Shown here: positions 1 to 6,734 of the stretch, piece by piece
How the letters are laid out: the number at the start of each line of letters is the position of its first letter
Position numbering within the stretch: position 1 is the first letter of the stretch
From: an uncultured Collinsella sp.
GTDB taxonomy: Bacteria; Actinomycetota; Coriobacteriia; Coriobacteriales; Coriobacteriaceae
DNA: 18,529 bases
Assembly: GCA_902463875.1 (NCBI GenBank)
Contig: CABQHR010000013.1
Span: 1-18,529, forward strand
Reading direction: 5' to 3'
Notes under the pieces: generated by a model
What the model saw: only the letters and a program-made list of their open reading frames with translations
What the model was told of the DNA's origin: nothing
The model's database searches: none
Position numbers and translations under genes: made by a program

Positions 1-1
1 G

Positions 2-13
2 GCGACGTTTTGA
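2..13 (+). CDS. 3' end of an upstream gene (only three codons visible)
   Basis: The bases before the ATPase gene can be read as three sense codons followed by TGA at 11-13. That stop overlaps the TTG start at 10-12. Such stop/start overlaps are usual inside ECF transporter operons, where the gene for the transmembrane T component often precedes or follows the ATPase. Too little is visible to identify the product, and the reading is inferred only from the overlap. Confidence 0.3.
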   Translation, partial: ATF

Positions 14-780
14 CGATCGATATGAATAGTGCGGCGGGCACGAACGGTGCGGGCGGCGCCGAGGCCACGCCGCTCATCGAGCTGCGCGACGTGGTGTTCT
101 CCTATGCGGGCCATACGGTTGTCGATGGTGTGTCGCTGCAGGTCGATCGTGGTGAACTCGTTGCCCTGCTCGGTCCCAACGGCTGCGGTAAGACGACGAT
201 TATGCGCCTTATTAACGGCCTTGAACTCGCGGACGCAGGGGCATACCTGTTTGACGGGCACGCGATCGACGCGGCGTTTCTAAAGGATTCCGCGGCCGCT
301 CAGCGTTTTCATCAGCGCGTAGGTTTTGTGTTTCAAAATGCCGACGCCCAGCTGTTCTGCGCTACGGTGGGCGAGGAAGTTGCTTTTGGTCCCGCGCAGA
401 TGGGGCTGCCGGCAGACGAGCTCGAGCGCCGCGTGCGCGATGCCATGGAGCTGTTCCAGGTTGCCGATCTGGTCGATGCCTCGCCCTATCAGCTTTCGGG
501 CGGGCAAAAGAAGCGCGTGGCGCTGGCTGCCGTCGTGTCGATGAACCCCGATATCCTGGTGCTCGACGAGCCTACCAACGGACTTGACGAGGACTCGTGC
601 GACATCGTGGTCAACTTTCTACTGGCCTATGTTGCTGCCGGTAAGACGGTCTTGATGAGCACGCACCATCAGGATTTGGTACGACGCCTGGGTGCCCGCG
701 CCATCTATATCGATCGATATCACCATGTGGTCGAGGCGCCGGTGTCGTCGTATGGAACCGAGAGCGGCGCTGCGGAATAG
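10..780 (+). CDS. ECF-type ABC transporter ATP-binding protein (EcfA/CbiO-like)
   Basis: Cytoplasmic ATPase subunit that would power uptake of a vitamin or metal ion by an energy-coupling factor transporter. In the 256-residue product I see Walker A GPNGCGKTT (about 55-63), the Q-loop glutamine at about 109 followed by ADAQLFCATVGEEVAFGP, which is typical of EcfA/CbiO proteins, the signature LSGGQ (162-166), Walker B ILVLDEPT (about 182-189) and the switch histidine in STHH (about 219-220). All catalytic motifs are intact and the length is normal. The first 20 residues are Gly/Ala-rich and poorly conserved in style. Starts are TTG at 10, which overlaps an upstream stop, or ATG at 22; the upstream Shine-Dalgarno region is outside or barely inside the window. 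The substrate cannot be told because the S component is not present. CbiO or NikO (cobalt or nickel) is the main alternative. Confidence 0.9.
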   Translation: MTIDMNSAAGTNGAGGAEATPLIELRDVVFSYAGHTVVDGVSLQVDRGELVALLGPNGCGKTTIMRLINGLELADAGAYLFDGHAIDAAFLKDSAAAQRFHQRVGFVFQNADAQLFCATVGEEVAFGPAQMGLPADELERRVRDAMELFQVADLVDASPYQLSGGQKKRVALAAVVSMNPDILVLDEPTNGLDEDSCDIVVNFLLAYVAAGKTVLMSTHHQDLVRRLGARAIYIDRYHHVVEAPVSSYGTESGAAE

Positions 781-825
781 TTGCTGCGTAGAGCGTGCGT
801 AGCGGCCCGCGCGGCTTTGCCGTGA

Positions 826-834
826 TGGTATAGT
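826..834 (+). promoter_or_regulatory. Extended -10 promoter for the phospholipase C-like gene
   Basis: TGG followed by TATAGT (829-834) gives an extended -10 element, with no recognisable -35 box at the right distance. Transcription would start near 841. That leaves almost no leader for an ATG at 848 but allows a GGGGG ribosome-binding site (850-854) before the ATG at 860, so it favours the later start codon. Confidence 0.45.
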
Positions 835-859
835 TATCCAGGTTTTTATGGGGGTGGCT

Positions 860-1708
860 ATGCCAAGCTGGAACATTCATATCGCTCAGACGGAGCGTTT
901 GCTGGAGTGCACCGGCGCGCTTGCCAATAGCGTGCGCGACCGCAATGCCTTTTTGTTTGGCTGCGTGGTTCCGGATATCTTCGTGGGCTATATGGTCCCT
1001 GGTATCGCTGATCCCATTCCGTATCGCATTACGCACTTTGCAAACCCCGAGCCTATCCCTAAGCCGCGCGAGCACGAGTTCTGGGATACCTATGTGGCGC
1101 CGCTGCTCAAAGGGGCGTCTGTTGGTACGCCGGCTGCCGCGACCTCGATCGCCGAGGAGCGCGAGCGACTCAATCGGGTGCATTATCCCCAACGCTACAA
1201 GGACGCCGAGCCGGTTGCTGGTCCCGGTGCTAGCGAGCTTTCGCTCGCGCCCGGTGACGTGGCGCAGTCGCTGCTCGATTTAACGCTGGGCGTCTGGTCG
1301 CATCTGGTGGCCGATACCGTATGGAATACGCGCGTGAATCAGTACCTGGAGGCGCACGGCGGCAAGCCGTGCGAGGAATTCCGCATTAAAAAGCAAGGTG
1401 ACTTTGACTGGTTTGGCAAGACGCTGGGCATTGTTTCGATTCCGCGCGCGACCGATCGCCTGTATACTGCGGCGACGCGTTTTGGGCAGTATCCCATCCA
1501 TAAGGAGTATGTGCTCAAGACCATCGGCGTCATGCACGAGATCGTGCGCGAAAACCCCGGTGAGCCCGATCATCCGCCATACCGCCTGCTAACTGAGGAG
1601 TTCTTCGACGCAACGTTTACCGAGGTCATCGAGCTAACCGAGGCGGGATTTGCAGCTCGCGTTGCTGCTTCTGATGTTCCCGCAGTCCCCCTGATCGCTA
1701 GCTGCTAG
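860..1708 (+). CDS. Zinc-dependent phospholipase C-like family protein
   Basis: The product is 282 residues from the ATG at 860. It begins MPSWNIHIAQTERLL, continues with a NAFLFGCVVPDIFVGYMV segment and THFANP, and has a helix GVWSHLVADTVWN with a histidine near residue 148. This arrangement (N-terminal W-x-x-H, then D and H-x-x-x-D motifs) resembles the zinc-binding pattern of the zinc-dependent phospholipase C family (PF00882), seen in many Firmicutes and Actinobacteria as uncharacterised proteins. There is no signal peptide, so it may act inside the cell, unlike secreted alpha-toxin-type enzymes; substrate and activity are unknown. An ATG at 848 is in frame, but 860 has the better ribosome-binding site and fits the usual MPxW start of such proteins. 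The gene stands alone between its own promoter and a bidirectional terminator. The family assignment is moderate. Confidence 0.7.
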   Translation: MPSWNIHIAQTERLLECTGALANSVRDRNAFLFGCVVPDIFVGYMVPGIADPIPYRITHFANPEPIPKPREHEFWDTYVAPLLKGASVGTPAAATSIAEERERLNRVHYPQRYKDAEPVAGPGASELSLAPGDVAQSLLDLTLGVWSHLVADTVWNTRVNQYLEAHGGKPCEEFRIKKQGDFDWFGKTLGIVSIPRATDRLYTAATRFGQYPIHKEYVLKTIGVMHEIVRENPGEPDHPPYRLLTEEFFDATFTEVIELTEAGFAARVAASDVPAVPLIASC

Positions 1709-1842
1709 CCGGCCGGCTTAACGGTGAACAGTTCATCCCAATTGACCAACAGCTCCCGTCGCAGGGCATCTTCGGTGGTACGCTCGACATCGGAAAGGTT
1801 CGCGACTGAACACAAATCGATGATGCGGCATACGAAGACGGT
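1705..1842 (-). pseudogene. Probable remnant of a gene's 3' end
   Basis: On the minus strand an open frame of 45 codons ends with TAG at 1705-1707. It reads like a real protein tail, with stretches such as VFVCRIIDLCSVANLSDVER and LRRELLVNWDELF, and has natural codon choice. It is closed upstream by TAG at 1843-1845, right beside the terminator of pyruvate kinase, and contains no ATG or GTG start; only an internal TTG is available. I read it as the leftover C-terminus of a deleted gene. The parent family is not recognised. It overlaps the last codons of the convergent phospholipase C-like gene by 4 bases. Confidence 0.35.
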
Positions 1843-1844
1843 CT

Positions 1845-1884
1845 AAAAAAGGGCCCGGAAGGCAAAGCCTTCCGGGCCCTTTTT
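1845..1884. terminator. Bidirectional intrinsic terminator
   Basis: A perfect 13-bp stem pairs GGGCCCGGAAGGC (1851-1863) with GCCTTCCGGGCCC (1867-1879) around an AAA loop. It is flanked by A6 (1845-1850) and T5 (1880-1884), so it works as a Rho-independent terminator in both directions. It serves the convergent phospholipase C-like gene (+) and pyruvate kinase (-). Confidence 0.95.
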
Positions 1885-1911
1885 CTGTGCAAATCTGCTT
1901 GCAAGTACGAT

Positions 1912-3372
1912 TTAGCGGACCTGAGCGACGTAAGCGACGTTGGTCGAGGAGACCTTGTCCTCGAGCTGAACACTCATGCGGGGATCGCCGGCGGTAGCGA
2001 CGGTCAGATCGCCGGCCTCGACGTAGCCGAGCTCCTTAGCGGTCTCGATCGCCTTGACGATCGTGCCGTTGACGGTGCCCTGGGTAATCTCGGCCTGGTG
2101 CGGGATAACGCCCCAGTACATGATCATCTGCTGGACGGCCCACTCGTGGCGGGAGAACGCGCAGATCGGCATGTTGGGACGGAAGTGCGAGATCAGGCGT
2201 GCGGTACGACCGGTGGTCGTCGGCACGGTGATGCACTTGGCGCCAACGGTGGTGGCCATGTTCACAGCGGACATACCCACAACGTTGTTGACAACGCGGG
2301 TGCCGTGAGCATCGGCCGGAACCTCGAGCGGAGCGTGGGCCGGGAGGTACTTCTCGGTCTCGAGAGCAATGCTGGCCTGCATCTTAACGGCCTCGACCGG
2401 GTACTTACCGGCAGCGGACTCGCCAGAGAGCATGACGGCGTCGGTGCCGTCGTAGATGGCGTTAGCAACGTCGGCAACCTCGGCGCGCGTCGGGCGCGGG
2501 TTCTGCTGCATGGAGTCGAGCATCTGCGTAGCGGTGATAACGGGCTTGTAGGCCGCGTTGCACTTGGCGATGATCTCCTTCTGGATGTGCGGAACGAGCT
2601 CGGGCTTGATCTCGATGCCCAGGTCGCCACGGGCGACCATGATGCCGTCGGAAGCCTCGAGGATCTCGTCGAAGTTCTCGACGCCCAGGGCGCACTCGAT
2701 CTTCGGGAAGATCGTCACGTGCTCGCCGCCGTTCTCGCGGCAAAGCTCGCGGATGCCGCGGACGGACTCGCCGTCACGGATGAAGGAAGCGGCGATGTAG
2801 TCGATGTTCTCGGTCAGGCCAAAGAGGATGTCCTGACGATCGCGCTCGGTGATGGCGGGCAGCGAGATGTTGACGTTGGGCATGTTGACGCCCTTGCGCT
2901 CGCCGATCAGGCCGTCGTTCTTAACGACGCAGGTCATGTCCTGGCCACTGACGGACTCGACCTCGAGGGCAACCAGGCCGTCATCGATCAGGATGAGGGA
3001 GCCCTTCTCGACCTCGGAAGGCAGAGCCAGGTAGTCGAGGGAGATGTGCTCAGCGGTGCCGTGGAAATCCTCGGACGTGGGCTGAGCGGTGACGACGATC
3101 TTGTCGCCGGTCTTGACGGCAACCTTCTTGCCGTCGACCAGAAGGCCGGTGCGGACCTCGGGGCCCTTGGTGTCGAGCAGGATGCCGACGGGCAGACCGA
3201 GCTCCTTGGAAATACGACGGACGCGCTCGATGCGACCGTGGTGCTCGTCGTAGGATCCGTGCGAGAAGTTAAAACGGGCGACGTTCATGCCCGCCTTGAT
3301 CATCTCGCGGATGGTCTCGTCGCTATCGCAGGCGGGACCCATGGTGCATACAATCTTAGTGCGCTTGTACAT
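1912..3372 (-). CDS. pyk: Pyruvate kinase
   Basis: Cytoplasmic glycolytic enzyme that converts phosphoenolpyruvate and ADP to pyruvate and ATP. The 486-residue product starts MYKRTKIVCTMGPA. It has the substrate and potassium site residues R33, N35, S37 and D67, the catalytic lysine block TIFPKIECALG (K224, E226), the metal-binding VARGDLGIE (D250 region) and TATQMLDSM (T280). A C-terminal regulatory domain follows, without the extra PEP-utiliser domain found in some Bacillus enzymes. Length matches ordinary bacterial Pyk. The ATG is preceded by GGAGGT (rc of 3377-3382) at good spacing. The gene is monocistronic, divergent from the Ca2+-ATPase, and ends just before the bidirectional terminator. 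Confidence 0.98.
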   Translation of the reverse strand: MYKRTKIVCTMGPACDSDETIREMIKAGMNVARFNFSHGSYDEHHGRIERVRRISKELGLPVGILLDTKGPEVRTGLLVDGKKVAVKTGDKIVVTAQPTSEDFHGTAEHISLDYLALPSEVEKGSLILIDDGLVALEVESVSGQDMTCVVKNDGLIGERKGVNMPNVNISLPAITERDRQDILFGLTENIDYIAASFIRDGESVRGIRELCRENGGEHVTIFPKIECALGVENFDEILEASDGIMVARGDLGIEIKPELVPHIQKEIIAKCNAAYKPVITATQMLDSMQQNPRPTRAEVADVANAIYDGTDAVMLSGESAAGKYPVEAVKMQASIALETEKYLPAHAPLEVPADAHGTRVVNNVVGMSAVNMATTVGAKCITVPTTTGRTARLISHFRPNMPICAFSRHEWAVQQMIMYWGVIPHQAEITQGTVNGTIVKAIETAKELGYVEAGDLTVATAGDPRMSVQLEDKVSSTNVAYVAQVR

Positions 3373-3435
3373 TCAGACCTCCATCTGACATCGTCTTGCG
3401 CTGATAGATAAACCATAAGAAATAAAACCGAGATG

Positions 3436-3441
3436 ATTATA
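3436..3441 (-). promoter_or_regulatory. -10 box of the pyk promoter
   Basis: On the minus strand a perfect TATAAT lies 64 bases ahead of the pyk start codon, giving a predicted leader of about 57 nt. No good -35 hexamer is visible 16-18 bases further upstream (GGGGTA or similar), so an activator or strong context effects may be needed. Confidence 0.5.
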
Positions 3442-3690
3442 ACGAAATGCCGACCGAATACCCCAAAAAATCGACCGTATGCCGAAATGGAAGTTCATTT
3501 TTTGCGGGAAAAACGGTATATGAAAAATCTTTACCAACCACTCCAACCGCTGCTATCTGGGAGATATGTCAGTTTGGCGATGTGCCGAAGAAAAAACGTT
3601 TTACCAATGTTGAGCATCACACGGTCTGCACCGTTGCGCGCGGACCATATTTCCAAACCGATTGTTTTGGCTAGACGCGTCGCTTTGGGG
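3442..3690. other. AT-rich divergent intergenic spacer with a doubtful small ORF
   Basis: About 250 bases between the pyk promoter and the ATPase promoter are clearly poorer in GC than the surrounding genes. A 75-codon plus-strand frame (3447-3674) gives a protein-like sequence beginning MPTEYPKKSTVCRNG and containing EICQFGDVPKKKRF, but it has no Shine-Dalgarno sequence and uses AT-rich codons unlike its neighbours. A longer frame at 3433-3735 competes with it. I cannot support either as a gene, and I see no terminator or mobile element here. Confidence 0.35.
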
Positions 3691-3696
3691 TACCAT
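3667..3696 (+). promoter_or_regulatory. Candidate promoter of the Ca2+-ATPase gene
   Basis: TTGGCT (3667-3672) and TACCAT (3691-3696) are separated by 18 bases and resemble a vegetative sigma promoter. Transcription would start near 3703 and give a leader of about 110 nt that contains the whole structured region upstream of the ATPase start codon. Confidence 0.45.
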
Positions 3697-3710
3697 AGCT
3701 CCACTATCAA

Positions 3711-3807
3711 CTGCCGCTCAGCACGGCAGCCTTGATGAGCCCTTGCCCTTCTCCTGGGAATTATGATCGGGCATCAATCTGCTGAGTGGCCCGAATCCCA
3801 GGAGGGG
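3711..3807 (+). promoter_or_regulatory. Structured 5' leader, candidate riboswitch or RNA switch controlling the Ca2+-ATPase
   Basis: Hairpin 1 pairs CTGCCG (3711-3716) with CGGCAG (3724-3729). Hairpin 2 pairs CTCCTGGGA (3751-3759) with TCCCAGGAG (3796-3804), and then TCGGGC (3767-3772) with GCCCGA (3789-3794) above a one-sided bulge. The loop of hairpin 1, CTCAGCA (3717-3723), is the exact complement of TGCTGAG (3780-3786) in the loop of hairpin 2, so a 7-bp kissing interaction is possible. The outer stem of hairpin 2 occludes the AGGAG ribosome-binding site (3800-3804) of the ATPase (ATG at 3815). A competing 10-bp pairing of 3714-3723 with 3780-3789 (one G-U) would break hairpin 1. The layout fits translational control. 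I do not recognise the GGGGAGUA-type core of the yybP-ykoY manganese riboswitch or another known class. Confidence 0.55.
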
Positions 3808-3814
3808 ACTCTAT

Positions 3815-6496
3815 ATGCAAAAGGAATACCTGTCCGCCGCGGCGGAGGTGCTCAGCGACCAAGGTGTCGATGAGAACCTCGGCCTGAGCAACGACGAGGC
3901 GTCTTCGCGCCTCGCCAAGACAGGCCCTAACAAGCTCGAGGAAGCCGAGAAGACGCCGCTGTGGAAGCGTTTCTTTGAGCAGATGGCCGACCCCATGGTC
4001 ATCATGCTGATCGTTGCCGCCGTCATCAGTGCGCTCACGGGCATGGTCAAGGGCGAGCCCGACTTTGCCGATGTTGCCATCATCATGTTCGTCGTTATCG
4101 TCAACTCGGTGCTGGGCGTGGTCCAGGAAGCCAAGAGCGAGGAGGCCCTCGAGGCCCTGCAGGAGATGAGTGCGGCGCAGTCCAAGGTGCTGCGCGACGG
4201 CAAGCTCGTGCACCTGCCGAGCGCCGAGCTCGTGCCCGGCGACGTGATCATGCTCGAGGCGGGCGACTCCGTCCCGGCCGACTGCCGCGTGCTCGAGAGC
4301 GCCACGATGAAGATCGAAGAGGCCGCGCTCACCGGCGAGTCCGTGCCCGTAGAGAAGCACGCCAACGTGATCGAGCTCGCCGCGGGCACCGATGACGTGC
4401 CGCTCGGCGACCGTAAGAACATGTGCTATATGGGCTCCACCGTCGTGTACGGCCGTGGTCGCGCCGTCGTGGTCGGCACCGGCATGAACACCGAGATGGG
4501 CAAGATCGCCGGCGCCCTGGCCGAGGCCAAGGAAGAGCTCACGCCGCTGCAGGTGAAGCTCGCCGAGCTCAGCCGCATCCTCACCATCATGGTGATCGTC
4601 ATCTGCGTCGTGATCTTTGGCGTTGACATCCTCCGCCACGGCGTGGGCAACGTCCTTACCGATCCGACTGCCCTGCTCGACACCTTTATGGTTGCCGTCT
4701 CGCTCGCCGTCGCCGCCATCCCCGAGGGCCTGGTTGCCGTCGTGACCATCGTCCTTTCGCTTGGCGTGACCAAGATGGCCAAGCGCCAGGCGATTATCCG
4801 CAAGCTCTCTGCTGTCGAGACCCTTGGCTGCACACAGACCATCTGCTCCGACAAGACCGGTACCCTTACCCAGAACAAGATGACCGTCGTCAAGCACGAG
4901 CTCGCCGCGCCCAAGGAGAAGTTCCTGGCCGGCATGGCGCTGTGCTCCGATGCTCAGTGGGACGAGGAGCTGGGCGAGGCCGTGGGTGAGCCGACTGAGT
5001 GCGCGCTCGTCAACGACGCCGGCAAGGCTGGCCTCACCGGCCTGACTGCCGAGCATCCGCGCGTGGGCGAGGCCCCGTTCGACTCGGGCCGCAAGATGAT
5101 GTCCGTGGTCGTCGAGACCCTTGACGGCGAGTATGAGCAGTACACCAAGGGCGCGCCCGACGTGGTGATCGGCCTGTGCACCCATATCTACGAGGGCGAT
5201 AAGGTCGTCCCCCTGACCGAGGAGCGTCGTGCCGAGCTCGTGGCCGCCAACAAGGCCATGGCCGACGAGGCCCTGCGCGTGCTGGCGCTGGCAAGCCGCA
5301 CCTACACCGAGGTCCCGGCCGACTGCAGTCCCGCCGCGCTCGAGCACGACCTGGTCTTCTGCGGCCTGTCCGGCATGATTGACCCGGTTCGTCCCGAGGT
5401 CGCCGACGCCATCCGCGAGGCGCACGATGCCGGTATCCGCACCGTCATGATCACGGGCGACCACATCGACACCGCCGTGGCCATCGCCAAGCAGCTGGGC
5501 ATCGTCACCGATCGCAGCCATGCCATCACCGGTGCCGACCTCGATCGCATGAGCGACGAGGAGCTCGACGCGCACATCGAGGACTACGGCGTGTACGCCC
5601 GCGTCCAGCCCGAGCACAAGACACGCATCGTCGAGGCTTGGAAGTCGCGCGACCAGATCGTGGCCATGACGGGCGACGGCGTCAACGACGCCCCGTCCAT
5701 CAAGCGCGCCGACATCGGCGTGGGCATGGGCATTACTGGTACCGACGTCACCAAGAACGTCGCTGATATGGTGCTCGCCGACGATAACTTTGCCACCATC
5801 ATCGGTGCCTGCGAAGAGGGCCGTCGCATCTACGACAACATCCGCAAGGTCATCCAGTTCCTGCTTTCGGCCAACCTTGCCGAGGTGTTCTCGGTGTTTA
5901 TCGCCACGCTCATCGGCTTTACCATCTTCCAGCCGGTGCAGCTGCTGTGGGTGAACCTGGTCACCGACTGCTTCCCCGCGCTCGCGCTGGGCATGGAGGA
6001 TGCCGAGGGCGACATCATGAAGCGCAAGCCGCGCAACGCCAAGGACGGTGTCTTTGCCGGACATATGGGTCTGGACTGTGTGGTCCAGGGCCTAATCATC
6101 ACCGTGCTGGTGCTGGCGAGCTTCTTTGTGGGCGTGTACTTTGACATGGGCTACATCCACATCGCCGATATGATCGCCGGCAATGCCGACGAGGAAGGCG
6201 TGATGATGGCGTTCATCACGCTCAACATGGTCGAGATTTTCCACTGCTTCAATATGCGCAGCCGTCGTGCGTCGCTGTTCACCATGAAGAAGCAGAACAA
6301 GTGGCTGTGGGCTTCCGCCGCGCTGGCGCTGGTGCTGACGGTGATCGTAACCGTGCAGCCGACGCTTGCCGAGATGTTCTTTGGCCCTGTGACGCTTGAG
6401 CTCAAGGGCGTTGTCGCTGCCCTGGGCCTGGCCTTCCTGATCATCCCGCTGATGGAGATCTACAAGGCGATCATGCGCGCGGTCGAGAAGGAGTAG
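3815..6496 (+). CDS. P-type (P2A/P2B) Ca2+-transporting ATPase
   Basis: Membrane pump of 893 residues that would export Ca2+ (or Mn2+) using ATP. Visible in order: N-terminal cation-ATPase domain, TM1-2 (about 58-110), actuator loop TGES (173-176), TM4 with PEGL (303-306), phosphorylation site DKTGTLT (D346), nucleotide-domain KGAPD, hinge MITGDH and TGDGVNDAP, then TM5-10. Residues matching the SERCA calcium ligands are present: E in PEGL, N and E in SANLAEV (TM5), and N, T, D in WVNLVTDCFPALALG (TM6). That argues for calcium rather than a heavy-metal P1B pump. Length is close to the Listeria LMCA1 type. The ATG follows a strong AGGAGGGG (3800-3807), which is buried in the leader hairpin. 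It is monocistronic. Mn2+ or another divalent cation remains possible. Confidence 0.95.
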   Translation: MQKEYLSAAAEVLSDQGVDENLGLSNDEASSRLAKTGPNKLEEAEKTPLWKRFFEQMADPMVIMLIVAAVISALTGMVKGEPDFADVAIIMFVVIVNSVLGVVQEAKSEEALEALQEMSAAQSKVLRDGKLVHLPSAELVPGDVIMLEAGDSVPADCRVLESATMKIEEAALTGESVPVEKHANVIELAAGTDDVPLGDRKNMCYMGSTVVYGRGRAVVVGTGMNTEMGKIAGALAEAKEELTPLQVKLAELSRILTIMVIVICVVIFGVDILRHGVGNVLTDPTALLDTFMVAVSLAVAAIPEGLVAVVTIVLSLGVTKMAKRQAIIRKLSAVETLGCTQTICSDKTGTLTQNKMTVVKHELAAPKEKFLAGMALCSDAQWDEELGEAVGEPTECALVNDAGKAGLTGLTAEHPRVGEAPFDSGRKMMSVVVETLDGEYEQYTKGAPDVVIGLCTHIYEGDKVVPLTEERRAELVAANKAMADEALRVLALASRTYTEVPADCSPAALEHDLVFCGLSGMIDPVRPEVADAIREAHDAGIRTVMITGDHIDTAVAIAKQLGIVTDRSHAITGADLDRMSDEELDAHIEDYGVYARVQPEHKTRIVEAWKSRDQIVAMTGDGVNDAPSIKRADIGVGMGITGTDVTKNVADMVLADDNFATIIGACEEGRRIYDNIRKVIQFLLSANLAEVFSVFIATLIGFTIFQPVQLLWVNLVTDCFPALALGMEDAEGDIMKRKPRNAKDGVFAGHMGLDCVVQGLIITVLVLASFFVGVYFDMGYIHIADMIAGNADEEGVMMAFITLNMVEIFHCFNMRSRRASLFTMKKQNKWLWASAALALVLTVIVTVQPTLAEMFFGPVTLELKGVVAALGLAFLIIPLMEIYKAIMRAVEKE

Positions 6497-6501
6497 GTCG
6501 A

Positions 6502-6612
6502 AAGGCCATCCTTCCCGCCGGCCCGACCGCCTGCGGGGTTTCTTCCTCGCTGGTCCTCGCGCTTCGCGCTGCGGGATCGCTCGGAAGAAACCCCTCCCGG
6601 CGGGCGGGCCTT
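6502..6612. repeat. Large interrupted inverted repeat, possible REP/MITE-like element
   Basis: Nested complementary blocks make one long hairpin: AAGGCC (6502-6507) with GGCCTT (6607-6612), CCCGCCGG (6514-6521) with CCGGCGGG (6597-6604), and GGGGTTTCTTCC (6535-6546) with GGAAGAAACCCC (6583-6594). The GC-rich apex includes GCGC-TTC-GCGC. No T-run follows, so it is not a standard intrinsic terminator. It may help end transcription of the ATPase gene, protect its mRNA 3' end, or be a dispersed repeat; copy number cannot be seen here. Confidence 0.6.
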
Positions 6613-6652
6613 CGGATAACCTCTCGGGACCATTGGCTGAGGGAAAGTTTGT

Positions 6653-6686
6653 GAGCTGGTCGGGCTTTGCCCGGCCAGCTCTTTTT
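6653..6686 (+). terminator. Intrinsic terminator between the Ca2+-ATPase gene and rsgA
   Basis: GAGCTGGTCGGGC (6653-6665) pairs with GCCCGGCCAGCTC (6669-6681) over 13 bp with one wobble, around a TTT loop, and TTTTT follows (6682-6686). It sits inside the upstream extension of the rsgA reading frame, which argues that rsgA starts later. Confidence 0.9.
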
Positions 6687-6734
6687 GATTTAAAATACCT
6701 GCTCAGTTGTGATTTGTGGTGCTGGGAGGCGCTT

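Noticed and set aside
2098..3411. 437-codon plus-strand open frame opposite pyruvate kinase
   Set aside because: Low-complexity Asp/Gly/Val-rich antisense of a conserved gene; an effect of GC-rich codon use.
3711..3807. Assignment of the ATPase leader to the yybP-ykoY manganese or NiCo riboswitch
   Set aside because: I could not find the conserved cores I know for these classes; only the position and general idea agree. A covariance-model search would decide.
3761..6064. 767-codon minus-strand open frame opposite the Ca2+-ATPase gene
   Set aside because: It is the mirror of a strongly supported GC-rich gene, gives a low-complexity Gly/Asp/His/Leu-rich translation with no domain, and has no ribosome-binding site.
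6633..6734. Upstream extension of the rsgA frame
   Set aside because: It contains a full intrinsic terminator and is hydrophobic and unlike RsgA; GTG at 6735 has a good Shine-Dalgarno sequence.
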